DNA of 64,000 nucleotides from Diabrotica undecimpunctata (GCF_040954645.1 NC_092811.1:87349199-87413198); one strand, 5' to 3'; shown: positions 21,999 through 32,399, counted from the first letter of the stretch. A program made the numbers and translations. The notes: a model not told the origin generated them from the sequence alone.

Positions 21999-22924
21999 TG
22001 GCCGGTTTTCACGCTACGTCTTATTGTACGTTTTGTTGGATAGGACAAATCCTATACAAAAAACGTGGCATGTAAACAGCAAAACGTACGTTTTGTCGAA
22101 TCGAAATGAAATCCAAGGTCAGATCGTAGAAGCATAGTTTTGCGAGAACTGATAGGATAAAACGTTACGTGAAAATACATGTTCAGACAAGTCGTCCGAT
22201 CTTGACTTATTTGACGACTAGTTCCACTGCAGTTCGTTTCATTTTTCCCAAAAAAAAGCCTAATAATGTCAGATTTGTGGCAATGCACCCACGATTTTCT
22301 CGGGGAATTTATTGAATTGTATAAAAGTTTTTAAGTAGTTATGTTTTAAAACCAAGTAGATTGGTTCAGGTTTCAGGAATTATTTGGCTTAACGCTGGTT
22401 TGGATATTATGATTGTGAACTCCAAGTCCTTGACGCTGCGTCCTGTTGTAAGATATCTGAGAGTTGCTGTGAGTCTTTCATGGGGTGTAATGGCTTTTCT
22501 CAGGAGTGTCATGAGATATGTATGGTGTTACCAACTCTAGCAATTGACAATAGGCTGAGGTGTCCATTCGCAAATAATTGCGCCAGTCATCTGGTTCGCC
22601 TCTTTTAGTAACGAGACGTGGGAATACTGGCTTCTTTTTAGAAGCTCACTCTCTTGACCATCTTGTCTTCTCCCTCTTCATCCCCTTTTTCCTCAGTCGT
22701 AGTATCTTCATAGTTGAAAAAAATTAAAGAAAGCAGCCGTGTTTCCTCCATAATAAAAAAAAAACACTAAACAAACTTCACCCAACTCAAGACTCTGAAT
22801 TAGAAATGAGGTAGAAAACGGAAGGAAAAACGTAGTGTGTATACACTGGACAAAACGTACATTTTGTCGTACGTTTTATATGACCCACAAAACGTACAAT
22901 AAGACGTAGTGTGAAAATGGGCCT
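21999..22924 (-). mobile_element. PIF/Harbinger element carrying a broken HARBI1-like transposase
   Basis: The termini read inwards as TGGCCGGTTTTCACGCTACG and AGGCCCATTTTCACACTACG. They share a further 18 bp or so (TCTTATTGTACGTTTTGT) and are flanked by TAA at 21996-21998 and 22925-22927. A 3-bp TAA/TTA duplication fits PIF/Harbinger. It interrupts the piggyBac transposase N terminus. A second terminus-like copy of the ACAAAACGTACGTTTTGT motif lies just inside each end. Confidence 0.8.
22140..22752 (-). pseudogene. HARBI1-like (PIF/Harbinger) transposase fragment
   Basis: On the minus strand an ATG at 22752-22750 opens an acidic start (MEETRLLSLIFFNYED). After a frameshift come EPDDWRNYLRMDTSAYCQLL (about 22600-22540), ELVTPYISHDT, HERLTATLRYLTTGRSVKDL (about 22490-22430) and ISKPALSQIIPET. 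This order (RM...F..LL..V.P.I, T.R..I...ERL..TLRYL.TG) is the usual N-terminal helical part of Harbinger transposases. The downstream catalytic domain is largely missing or unreadable. Confidence 0.75.
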
Positions 22925-23622
22925 TAATGTAAGTGCGACTAATTTATGTGATGATGATAATGAGACAGAAATTAAAAGTGAAAAAATGTCAGAATCTAAA
23001 AATGATGATAAAAACGAGTGGTATGATATAGATGAGAGTGACAATGAAGCTGGTGAGTTGAAACAAATCAAGATATGTCTATATTACATTTTAACGTTAA
23101 CGAAATAAAAAAATCCTATAGATGCATACAACTTATTTGTAACCGATCATCTGTTACAGAATATTGTTACTGAAATAAATAGATTTGCTCGGGAAATATT
23201 TTAAATATACATCGATCAAAATCACGTATACGTTCCTGGCTTGACTGCGATATAGCCCAACTAAAACGTTTTTTCAATATGTATAGTTATGGGATTAGTT
23301 GATGGTGCTGCAATAAATTTATATTGGTCGAAAGATCCCATGTTCAGGAATGAGTTTATTTGCGAATACGCCACACGATCCTTTTACTGATGTGTTGCAT
23401 TCATTTTGGTAATAATGAGCAGTGTAATAAAGAAGATCGGCTCTATAAGATAGGTAAAGTTTTAAAAGTATTGAACAAAAATTTTCAAGCTGCATTAACT
23501 CCAGGACGGATTTTGGTAGTCGATGAAAGTATAGTACCTTATCAAGGAGGACTGCAAATAAAGTAATATCAGCCAAATAAAACAAACTTGTATGGAATTA
23601 AATTAAATAAGTTATGTAAAGT
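22925..23622 (+). pseudogene. piggyBac transposase, middle segment with a 69-nt intron
   Basis: Acidic N-terminal matter resumes at 22925 (NETEIKSEKM, EWYDIDESDNEA). A canonical GTGAGT...TATAG intron at 23053-23121 joins it in phase 1 to AYNLFVTDHLLQNIVTEINRF (from 23122). It continues through DRLYKIGKVLKVLNKNF to ALTPGRILVVDESIVPYQGG (about 23495-23555), the block with the first catalytic Asp (VDES). It is cut by the LINE after YGIKLNKLC at 23622. Stops are present. Confidence 0.8.
23053..23121 (+). other. Intron of piggyBac transposase
   Basis: Donor GTGAGT, acceptor preceded by a short AT tract and ending ATAG. Removing it restores a continuous reading (EA then DAYNLF). An intron of 69 nt is typical of insect genes. 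Confidence 0.6.
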
Positions 23623-24052
23623 TAGAGAAGCTGCTAATTGGTCTATATATAAATGAAAGCAAAACAAAATATATGGAGTGCACAAAATCAAATCAACATA
23701 AGAATCTGAAGATAGACAACCATACCTACAAATATGCCTCCACTTTTCCCTACCTAGACTCAATAATAAATGACAACAACAACATTAGTCAAGAAATAAA
23801 AGCACGGATTCTTAGCGGTAATAAGTGCTTTTCTGCATACAACGACTTAATGAAAAGTAAGTTACTGAATCGTGAGTCTAAACTTGGTCACATATGGATA
23901 TAAAACGTGGACCCTCTCAACCACTGATGAAAATCAACTGTGAATATTTGAGCGCAAAATACTAAGGAAGATATTTGGACCAACCCAATGCAGCGATGGT
24001 TCGTGGAGAATTAAAATGAACCACGAGCTGGATGAACTAATGCAGAGCTCAG

Positions 24053-24066
24053 ATATTGTTAGATTT
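24053..24066 (+). repeat. Target-site duplication (ATATTGTTAGATTT), 14 bp exact
   Basis: Repeated exactly at 25977-25990; brackets the innermost LINE (24067-25976). Confidence 0.93.
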
Positions 24067-24087
24067 CATCATCATATAACGGGGGTC

Positions 24088-25329
24088 CTACGGCGATTGC
24101 CGCTTCCCGCATTTCAGCCTCCATCTTTTCCTGTCTCTCCAATCTCCCTCTTCTAAGCCTCTAGACTGCATTGTTTTTGTAATTTCTCTTCTCCAGGAAT
24201 TTGGTGGTCTTCCCCTTTTCCTTCTTTCTGGCGGAACATACATTAAGGCTTTCTTTGGCCACCGCTCCTCCTCCATTCTCATCACGTGACCATACCATTG
24301 TAATTGCCTTTCTTGTATTCTATCTGAAAGAGTATCTCTAATTCCTGTACGGTTTCGTATTTCCTCATTCCTGATTCTTTCCATTCTCGATACTCGACAT
24401 GACCTTCTAAGATAATCCATTTCCACAACGTCTACTTTATCTCGTTCATTCTTTGTCATCGTCCAACATTCAGCACCATATGTGGTAATTGGTTCTACAA
24501 TTGCTCTGTATACGCGAAGTTTGGTATGCATCTTTATTTTATTAGACCACAGTAATGAATTCAGTATTCGGATGCATTTTTTCCCTTGGGTTATTCGGTT
24601 TTGTACATCTATCTTAACTCTGCCATCTGCTGATATGATGCTTCCTAGATATTTATACTGGTTGCAGCCTTTTATAACTGCGTTTTCAAGCTTCAGATCT
24701 GTGGTATTTCCTCCAATTTTTAAATATTCTGTTTTGCTTATGTTTACAGTAAGTCCCCATTTGGCATATTCCTCAAATAATTTTCGATTCATATAATTTA
24801 TATCTTCCTCATCGGTTGCAACCACCACCTGATCATCTGCAAATAACAATGTATACAGAGTTTCTTGTCCCACTTCGATGCCCATAAATCTACATTTATT
24901 TCTCCAATTCCTCAATGCTTCTTGGACGTATATTTTAAAGAGTGTCGGTGACAAACAGCATCCTTGCTTTAGGCCTTTAGTGACTTTAAATTCATTTGAG
25001 GTTCTGGTTCCAATTTTTACACAACTAACTGCATTTTCGTACAATTTATATATCGCTCGGATATACGTCGAATCCAATCCGGACCTTTCGAGGACCTCAA
25101 ACATTTTCTTTAACGGGACACTATCATATGCTTTCTCAAGGTCTATAAATACCAAATGGGTCTCTCTACTTCTTTCGACACGCTTTTCAATTATTTGTCG
25201 TAGGATAAATATATTATCAAGACAGGATCTCCCGGTACGAAAGCCGCTTTGTTTTTCAATATCTTGTATCTGTCTTTCAACCCTCTTCTTTAATATTCTG
25301 CCGTACAACCGGCCCACAGAGCTCGTCAC
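24088..25329 (-). pseudogene. RTE-type reverse transcriptase, RT core to C terminus
   Basis: 413 uninterrupted codons. QSGFRTGRSCLDNIF (motif 2, about residue 28), FIDLEKAYDSVP (motif A, about 70), GLKQGCCLSPTLF (motif B, about 118), LFADDQVVVATDEED (motif C, about 162), YKYLGSIISADGRV, and the C-terminal WYGHVMRMEEE and RKRGRPPNSWRREI blocks. All catalytic Asp residues are present. The start is internal; the real ORF continues upstream in the neighbouring frame (25326-25958). Confidence 0.88.
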
Positions 25330-25958
25330 ACTAATACCTCTATAATTGGAACAGTCTCTTTTATTCCCTCTCTTATATATGATATATATGATTTATTCCA
25401 ATCTTTAGGAATTTCCTGGTCTCCACACATACATTTATTGAAGAGGTCTACTATTAATTCTAAAAGTGCAGTCGGCCCATATTTAACCAGCTCTATGATA
25501 ATGTCTCCAGGCCCTGCGGCTTTTCCGTTTTTAACCTCTTTTAAGGTTTCCGTCAATTCAGATAATGTTATTATAGGGATTTCCTGTCTTTCGTCTCTGT
25601 TGTCTATTAATTCCCTTATCTTTTCCCATCTGTACTCTACTCTATCCTCTTTCAGCAGTTTCGTATAATATTCTTCCCATTCATTTAACTTTATGAGAGA
25701 AATGTTGTCTTCACTTTTCTCATTTTTCCTAAACTGCTTTAATGTTTTCCAAGCTTGTGCCACTTTTGTTCCACCCATAAATCTGTCCAGTTCATCACAC
25801 TTAGCCTCCCAGTTTATATTTTTCGCCTTATCCACGTCCTTTTTAACTTCTCTATTCCATTTAGCGTATATTTTTCTGTCTTGAGGGTCTTTGGATTGAA
25901 GCCATGTGTGATATGCTTGTTTTTTCTTGAGAAATTTCTCTTCTAGTTCCGTTGACAA
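25326..25958 (-). pseudogene. RTE-type pol, linker and RT motif 0-1
   Basis: 210 codons of the region between endonuclease and RT: FLKKKQAYHTWLQSKD, WEAKCDELDRFMGGTKVAQA, VKNGKAAGPGDIIIELVKYG, then IPKDWNKSYIS. It enters the RT frame of 24088-25329 after a single frame change. It is clearly the same family as the plus-strand copy at 55800-58150 (MGGTRVGQAWKVIKSF, DKAAGPRDILIELVKYG). Confidence 0.85.
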
Positions 25959-26269
25959 CCATTCAGGTTTACCTGAATATTGTTAGATTTGTAAAGTCAA
26001 AAAGACTAAACTGGCTTGGTCACCTAGAAAGAATGCCAGATAATCGAGCTGTAAAAGTAGTCCAGAGATGGGAGCCCCAAGGAAACAGAACAAGAGGAAG
26101 GCCCCGTAAAAGATAGATAGACGACGTAGAGAGGGATCTTAAAAACATGAACATCGGGCAGTGGCGAAAGGAAAGTATCCGATAGGGCAGAATGAAAGAA
26201 TATTGTTAAGCAGGCCAAGACTCACAAAGCGTTTTAGCGCCATTAGAAGAAGAAGAAGTTATGTACAGT

Positions 26270-27053
26270 GGATGGATATACTAACAACACAATTGTTTAG
26301 CGTGGTAAAAATACGACTATTAATGCAAATACTTCTCAAAATGAGCAGACAGTGTATGATGTTCTTGAACATGTTGAATTCGAAAATGGCTACTATCGCT
26401 ATTTGTATGCTGATAATTATTACTCGAGTTTACCTTTAGATAAATCGTTATTCAAAAAACAAATAATTTATTGTGGAACCCTGAGGTCCAACAGAAGAGG
26501 TATTACCAAAACGGTACCTTAAAAAACTAAACACTGAGAAATTTTGGGTACTCAGAACAACTCCTTACGTATTATACAATGGATGGACAAACGGCCAATT
26601 CTGATTGGGTAATTGCTGATTACAATCAACCAATAAAAGGAGTAGACTTTAGTGATAAGATGAGTTCTTATCATTTCGTTTTAAGAAAAATTTTAAAATG
26701 CTACCGTAAACTAGCCTTTAAATTTTGGTCTGCAACAGTTCTGGATTGTTTATAACAGGATTCCACAAAATTATCTATAATGGAATTTAGAAGAAGATTG
26801 GCACGGGAGTTAGTTGTTACTTCAGTTGCACACAAAGACACCACTACTCCCAAAAGAGTTCTACTCACTTTTGTTACATCAGGACCTGAAAAGCAAAGGA
26901 GAAGACAATGCCAAGGATGCTATCATAAATTAAGAGAAACACATTCAAGCAAACAGGCAAGTAATATGGTGACAAAAGTAACAAGTTATTGCAATGAACG
27001 TCCTGGACAACCAGGGATGTGTTTACCTTGCTTTAACAACATTCATAAAAAGT
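26270..27053 (+). pseudogene. piggyBac transposase, C-terminal part (copy 2)
   Basis: After the LINE the transposase resumes: TVDGYTNNTIV, ENGYYRYLYADNYYSSLPL (about 26380-26440, second catalytic region), PIKGVDFSDKMSSYHF (about 26630-26680), then the Cys-rich C terminus with CQGCYHKLRE and CNERPGQPGMCLPCFNN (about 26910-27040). Frameshifts and stops interrupt it. The C-terminal Cys pattern differs from that of the 11285-14479 copy, so the two piggyBacs are different families. Confidence 0.82.
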
Positions 27054-27480
27054 AATTTATTTTTTAAAACTTATGTTTTTTGTTCACTAACTAAGAACAT
27101 ATTATTTAGTTTACATATTTTTTTGTTTTCAAATATCATTTATATAAAAAAAATTAAGAAGTCTTCTGTCATTTGATCTTTTAAACTAACTCGGTAACAA
27201 AGTGTAGGCTGTCTTAACACTTTAAAACATTCTTAACAGGAAACCTGATCAAAAAACAGATGACAATGATAAGTTATTAGATGTTTTTACTTTTAATAAT
27301 TGATTTTAAAACACGCATAATTGATATTATAGAACTGTAAAAATATAAAACCTAATTACGTCATTACCAGTCTTCGACGGTCGGTAACGCATCGTGTTCA
27401 CGCCAAGCTACCGGTCCCGGGGGACCGGTAATGAACAATTCCGTGGTTTACATGTTTTGGGAACGCAGTCAACCTGTTAA

Positions 27481-27960
27481 AAGCTAACCGAGTCATGAGT
27501 ACAAAACCAGCCACATATTTTGGGAGATATCAGAACGCGTATACTAGAGCATTGTAAGACACAAATAATGTGCTATTAAGGCACAGGCATACTTACACCC
27601 ATCCTTATAAACTAATAAGGGTTGTTTGTTAAGTTGAAATAAAATAAATTCATAACATTTTGATTAAAAAAATATTGTATTTTGGTTTCAATGAAAAAAA
27701 AAATACAATTATTCAAATTTCATTGCAAGGGGTGGTTTTTATAAGGGTAGAGATTATGTGGTAAAAAATCTAAATTTAATGTCACTGTATAATTAAATAA
27801 TTCCAAATTGCTCGAATTTACAATTATACGATTTTTTTTAATATGGGTTATTTTTAACCCTAAACAATAAAAAGCAACCAACGGCACAAGTCCAAAAGTG
27901 AACTAGAGGGTAAGTAGAACCTAAATCCAAAATGCCATGCAATTCGGTGGTGATACAGAA
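27481..27960. repeat. Unclassified repeat, right part
   Basis: Right-hand remainder of the repeat split by the piggyBac. It contains the inverted copy (27888-27935) of the 17580-17630 segment and a CCTTATAAACTAATAAGGGTTG patch (27600-27625) that mirrors CAACCCTTTTACAAATAAGGG at 18500-18520. Confidence 0.5.
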
Positions 27961-28563
27961 AATTACAGATTATCTCCGTATTTCACGTTCATTTAATGGC
28001 CTAAATATTTCCCCGTGAATAGTACCTTACAACCATTGACAAGTAGTTTATGTTAAAACGGAGTGGTAACGGGCACGGAAGGGGTAAGGGAAAAAAAAAT
28101 CGTCACCCACAGGGGGAGTCCGGCCGGTAAACGACGCCCGTCCCCGTTGCCGCCCCATCCTGTTATCTTTCCTAACAAACTACCCAATGCCTTTCGCCTT
28201 TCATATCACCTTGTTCTTCAACGTGTCCTGCAGGACAGCCGTTTTGTACACGGACCGTTCTAACATAAATCAGCCTCAGTCTAATTCATAAAAAATAGAA
28301 AACATTAAATAGATAAAAAGATGTAACTAAAATTTAATCAAAGGAGAAAAAACTTGATTTGTATTTTTTTAATTCTGCTACTTTAATTAAGGTAGAATGG
28401 TAAAAACTATCGAGGTATTTAGAGACTAAAATATAGGAAAGTAAATGTCGACAAAAAATGGTTCTAGATAATTTTTTAGTAATTTTGAGTGTTAATCAAT
28501 TGTGTTCATTATAAAAAAAATTATATTTGAGTGTAGGTATATAAAAACTAAATAAATGCATAC
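27961..28563. other. No gene recognised; locally GC-rich patch
   Basis: 28060-28265 is much richer in G+C than its surroundings and carries an open frame of 66 codons that looks compositional. It could be an exon, an LTR piece or a unique island. No splice-flanked coding exon is convincing. Confidence 0.35.
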
Positions 28564-28960
28564 CTGACAATGTACTAAAGCAAGAAATAAAACAAACACA
28601 AATATCGACCGGCACAGGAAGAGACCAGCCACTAACTTTAAAATTTAAAAAAGATCTAAATCTGCGTACTGCCTATAAAACTACCGCACAAGCCGAAGTA
28701 TTATCTCGAACTGTGATAACGTTTAACTAGTTTGTTTTCATTGTCCACTGCGGCGGTCAGTCACAATGTCAGCTGAGCAAGTTCAAATAAACAGAATAAA
28801 CTACTGTTTTTTATCTTACAATATTTGTAAGTCCGGGACGAATGACCATATTTTTGTGTCACTGTCAGTAACGGACTGAAGTTTACAGCGGAATAATGGT
28901 ATGGAACAGCGGCGTAGCATGAGACAATAAGTAAGGGATGCAATTAAATCTGATGAGTGT
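28564..28960 (-). other. Low-copy-looking stretch, possible noncoding 5' exon
   Basis: On the minus strand the sequence ends in ACATTGTCAG followed by GTATGC (28563-28558), a good donor. It has balanced composition, unlike the TE debris around it. It could be the leader exon of a minus-strand gene such as the one with the coding exon at 3610-3740, about 25 kb away. This is a guess from position and strand only. A plus-strand CTATAAAA lies at 28673-28680. Confidence 0.2.
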
Positions 28961-29083
28961 AATGCTACTGGGATTTGTTATTTTAATTCGTTGGTATCTT
29001 GTAATGAAATTGGACTTTGTTCCTATATTTCCTTTGCCAATTTTCGTAACTTAAGGTAACCAAAAATTATAACTATTTTACCA

Positions 29084-29086
<3 letters not shown>

Positions 29087-29179
<93 letters not shown>
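29087..29179. repeat. (TA)n microsatellite
   Basis: About 93 bp of pure AT dinucleotide. Confidence 0.97.
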
Positions 29180-29181
<2 letters not shown>

Positions 29182-29261
29182 ATATCCAAATATAGCTTTT
29201 TGTTGTGAGGATGAAGTGTAATCTTTCTTCTCATATTAAAATATGTTATTTATCTAAAAGA

Positions 29262-29637
29262 ATTATGTCCAATTTAAAACTAATAGCAGCCTTAATTTTT
29301 GGCAATGTTAACGAATATTATGAATATTATGCACTTACAATTTCAACTTACCTATGGCCTTATAGGATGGGGTGGAATACGAAATAATTACTTGCATTCT
29401 ATAAACATTATTCAAAAGTGGCTAATGAGAATTATTTATGGGAAATGTTTAAGATATTTTAGCGAGCTGTTATGTATAATGAAAGTCAATTTTTAACTGT
29501 ACGTAAATTATTCTGTTACAAAGCCCTTATACATATACATGAAAAAAATATAATATTAGACTTCTAACAATCATGCCCATCAAACTAGGTATTCAAGGAA
29601 TAATGCAATTTTACCTAAATGTAATAAATCCAGCATG
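29262..29637 (+). pseudogene. Jockey/CR1-like LINE fragment, copy 1
   Basis: A late-RT/C-terminal piece: STYLWPYRMGWNT in one frame and LTYGLIGWGGIRNNYLHSIN in the true frame, then IIQKWLMRIIYGK and TVRKLFCYKALIHIHEK. The pattern (TYG...WGG..., QK..RII) is that of Jockey/CR1-type elements, which are unlike the RTE copies. It is nearly the same as 31330-31701, in the same orientation. Confidence 0.7.
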
Positions 29638-29649
29638 GGGTTAAACCGC

Positions 29650-30911
29650 GGATGCTTTCTAGATCCTATTTCTTTTGGGTGAATCAGTCCCTTTTGTTTA
29701 TGTTATCTTCTTGACGGTATCTCTCCATTTTTTCCTGTCTCTAGTTTTTCCTCTCCATTCTCTAACTCCTGTCCTTTGAAGGTCTTCTTCAACTTCTTGC
29801 AGCCACTTTTATCTTAGTCTTTCCCTTCTCTTTCTTCCTCCTGGATCCCATTCTATCATTGCGTATGTCACTGCTTCATCTCCTACTCGCCAAATTCGAC
29901 CTAACCATCTAACCATTGCTTTATTTTAGTCACGATGTCTTCCTTAAGTTCTTCCTTAATCTCTGCATTTGTTTTATTTCTATATTTATTTTGCTCTCTT
30001 CTGATTGGTCCCAGTATGGTTCTTATAATCTTTTTCTTCGCTATTCTTAAGTCTTCTTCATCTTTTTTGACCATCGTCATTGTTTCTCTTGCATATAATA
30101 ATATTGGCCTAATTATGGTGTTATAAATGTTCATCTTAGTTTTCAGTGTTTCGCTTTTAAGTAATCTTTTGTTTACAAAATAAGCTTTATTCGCTGTTGA
30201 TATTTTTTCTTTTATTTCGGATTTCCTTCTCAGAACTTCCTATTTTGATTTTTTCTTTTATTGGCTTTTTCCCCAATCTTAATATTTTGTATTTTCTTGA
30301 TTTAATCTTAGTCCCATTACCTCCCCTTTGCCTTTTATTTCTTCTAGCATTTCTTTCATCATTTTCCTGTTCTTTGCAATAATAGCAATATCGTCTGCAT
30401 ATGCGATTATTTGACCACCTCTTGTTCTTAGATTTCCTTTATGTTTATTTCGTAGTACATATTCTAAGGCTAGATTAAATAGCGTTGTTGATAAGGCATC
30501 TTCTTGTTTCATCCCTTTGTTTATACTGAATTTCTCTGTCTCTCCTCTTTGTGTCTTTATGCTAATTTTTGTAGTTCTTATTGTCATTTCTATTACGTTT
30601 CTGAGTTTATATGGAATATTATTAATCCTTTCCTTTTATTTGAGTCAGATGCCTGTTTGAAGTCTATGAATAACATGTCCAATTCCAATTTATATTCGTT
30701 TGCTTTTTCCATTACTTGTTTTATGGTGTGTATTGCATCTACTGTAGATCTTCCTTCTGTGAATCCATGTTGGTACTGTCCCACTCTCTTCTTTGTGATC
30801 TTTGATAACCTCCTTTTTATTATTGATGTCAATATTTTATGTGTTGTATTTAGTAATGTTATTCCTCTATAATTTTCACAAATTTGTCGGCCTTCCTTTT
30901 TATGTATTTTG
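29650..30911 (-). pseudogene. RTE-like LINE remnant
   Basis: Minus-strand RT in four broken pieces: CENYRGITLLNTTHKIL and GFTEGRSTVDAIHTIKQVM (30880-30720), MLFIDFKQASDS (about 30670), KGMKQEDALSTTLFNLALEY (about 30500, motif B with GD changed to ED) and IIAYADDIAIIAKNRKMM (about 30400, motif C). After that comes IYNTIIRPILLYA (about 30120) and an unreadable C terminus to about 29650. It is bounded on the right by the element at 30912. Confidence 0.78.
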
Positions 30912-31269
30912 ACGTGACAACGTCTTAAATTAGGTTGTGGCTCGGATTCACTCATGAAAAAGTGTAACGCGCTCACGTCTGTTACGATGAGTCACCGAAC
31001 GAGAGAGAGGCCCGCCGGACGGGCGAATGCCTTGCGTCTCTCTCCCACTCAAACATGATCGGTCCGCTGCGCGCGCAGCACTAGAGAATTAGGCGCGTTG
31101 GAAATTAGTTAAGTTTAAGTTTACATGTACAATGTTTTAGTAAACAAAATATATTTCTATAGTTAAAATTTGTGCAATTCTTATTTTCATTCAATTCCTT
31201 GTTCCTATTGTGCAATTTAATAATATTCATATCAATAAATATTCTACCGAGAAAAAGACGTTGTCACGT
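30912..31269. mobile_element. Short element with 15-bp terminal inverted repeats (solo LTR or MITE)
   Basis: ACGTGACAACGTCTT at 30912-30926 and its exact reverse complement at 31255-31269. If read as an LTR it would run TG...CA from 30915 to 31266. The left third is GC-rich, with GAGAGAGAGGC pairing to GCGTCTCTCTC about 45 bp later and a GCCCGCCGGACGGGC inverted motif. No ORF and no clear target duplication, so the class is open. Confidence 0.6.
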
Positions 31270-31329
31270 AAAATCTTCGCCCGTAAAACCGACTTTACAG
31301 GCAACCGATTTTTGTAATTTGCCTTAAGG

Positions 31330-31701
31330 CATTATGTCCAATAAAACTATTAGCAGCCTTGATTTTTGGCAATGTTAATGAATATTATGAATATTATTAT
31401 GACCTTATACAATCTCAACTTACCTATGGTCTTGAAGGATGGGGTGGAATACGGAATAATTACTTGCATTCTATAAACATTATTCAAAAGTGGCCAATTA
31501 GAATTATTTATGGGAAAAGTTTAAGATATTTTAGCCGGCTGTTTTTATAATGAAAGTCAATTTTTAACTGTACGTAAATTATTCTTTTACAAAGCCCTTA
31601 TACATATACATAAAAAAAGATAATATTACACTTTAACAATCATGCCAATCAAACTAGGTATTTAAGAAATAATGCAATTTTACCTAAATGTAATAAATCC
31701 A
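31330..31701 (+). pseudogene. Jockey/CR1-like LINE fragment, copy 2
   Basis: Near-duplicate of 29262-29637 (LTYGLEGWGGIRNNYLHSIN, IIQKWPIRIIYGK). Both copies end at the same point (AATAAATCCA), which argues that this is the natural 3' end or that a block was duplicated. Confidence 0.7.
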
Positions 31702-31716
31702 TACTCTAGAGATATA

Positions 31717-32310
31717 CAGTGTGTCAATTTTAAAACTTACAAACTTTACTTATATCTCACGAACAAAAGCTGATATCGAAAAATGCTTGAAACCGTTTCT
31801 AGGATAGTAACGGGGAACTAGAATCACATGACAGAGAACTCACCCCCATCAAACCCCTAGATCCCACCCACTACAACCAAAAAAGTTTAAATTACAAACC
31901 CCTACTTGTGATACATCATTGAAAAGACTACAAAAAATGATATCCGATGGTATATATAATAATTGTACAGGTTAAAGAAATAATTGTGAATCTTTGGCTT
32001 AAATGGAAAATTTAATGAGGTTATTTGTTGAACTACAAATTTTTTAAAAATGTCAATTAACTAAATGTTAAAAGTGGGTTCCGTTTCCGATTTTGATGCT
32101 TTCTCGCAATTCCTTAAGTGACGCAGGTTGAGTTTTATGAACAATTGACTTGAGGTAACCCCATAGAAAAAAGTCAGGTGGCGGTAAGTCTGGTGACCTC
32201 AATGGCTAAGCAATAGTGCCTTCCAATCCATTTGTTCGGATAATTAGTATCCAACCAGTGCCTAACTGGAGCTGTATAGTGAGGAGGTGCTCCATCTTGT
32301 TGGAAGTGCA
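31717..32310 (-). pseudogene. Tc1/mariner-like transposase C-terminal fragment
   Basis: It starts at a TA-flanked terminus CAGTGTGTCAATTTTAAAAC (31717). On the minus strand it reads QDGAPPHYTAPVRHWLDTNY, PNKWIGR, then the WP.RSPDL..PDFFLWG block in broken frames (about 32215-32160). It is a relative of the element at 42535-44456. The N-terminal part of the transposase and the other terminus are missing. Confidence 0.75.
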
Positions 32311-32399
32311 GCAAATCTTAGTCTAGAGCTAGGTTACCTTGATCGTCCCTTTGGTTCTCTAAATCATGCACAAAAGTAAAATTGTGGCTTATTCCCATC

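Larger units (their letters stand above)
24067..25976 (-). mobile_element. Innermost LINE: RTE-type, (GAT)n tail, 5'-truncated
   Basis: 1.91 kb, minus strand. The 3' tail on the plus strand reads catcatcat at 24067-24075. The ORF is open from 25958 down to 24088 except for one frame change near 25326-25329. It is 5'-truncated between endonuclease and RT. This is the youngest visible layer of the nest: it lies in a LINE that lies in a piggyBac that lies in an older repeat. Confidence 0.92.
23623..26255 (+). mobile_element. 5'-truncated RTE-like LINE, split by another LINE
   Basis: Two blocks, 23623-24066 and 25991-26255, form one plus-strand LINE 3' portion: LYINESKTKYMECTKS, YKYASTFPYLDSIINDNNN, then after the inner insertion RFVKSKRLNWLGHLERMPDN and RTRGRPRKR, ending with a GAA tail (agaagaagaag). 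The target duplication is AAGTTATGTAAAGT (23609-23622) versus AAGTTATGTACAGT (26256-26269), 13 of 14 matching. The site is the piggyBac transposase. Confidence 0.88.
18581..27480 (+). mobile_element. Second piggyBac transposon with four layers of nested insertions
   Basis: TTAA at 18581-18584 and 27477-27480. Inward ends are identical for 15 bp (CAGGTTGACTGCGTT on both strands). Near each end is a palindromic patch of the type ACCGATCCCCTGGGACCG (18600-18617; a longer version at 27407-27432), and a related patch is at 21571-21588. The element is 8.9 kb now, of which about 6 kb is later insertions: Harbinger (18883-19486), LINE (19523-20900), Harbinger (21999-22924), and LINE (23623-26255) holding another LINE (24067-25976). 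The transposase pieces lie between them. Confidence 0.88.

Noticed and set aside
18581..27480. One large composite transposon or Maverick-like element
   Set aside because: No polymerase B, integrase or capsid-type genes; every internal gene is explained by nested insertions with their own duplications.
28063..28263. 66-codon ORF in the GC-rich patch as a host gene
   Set aside because: No splice signals, no recognisable domain, and a low-complexity Pro/Arg composition that follows from the GC bias.
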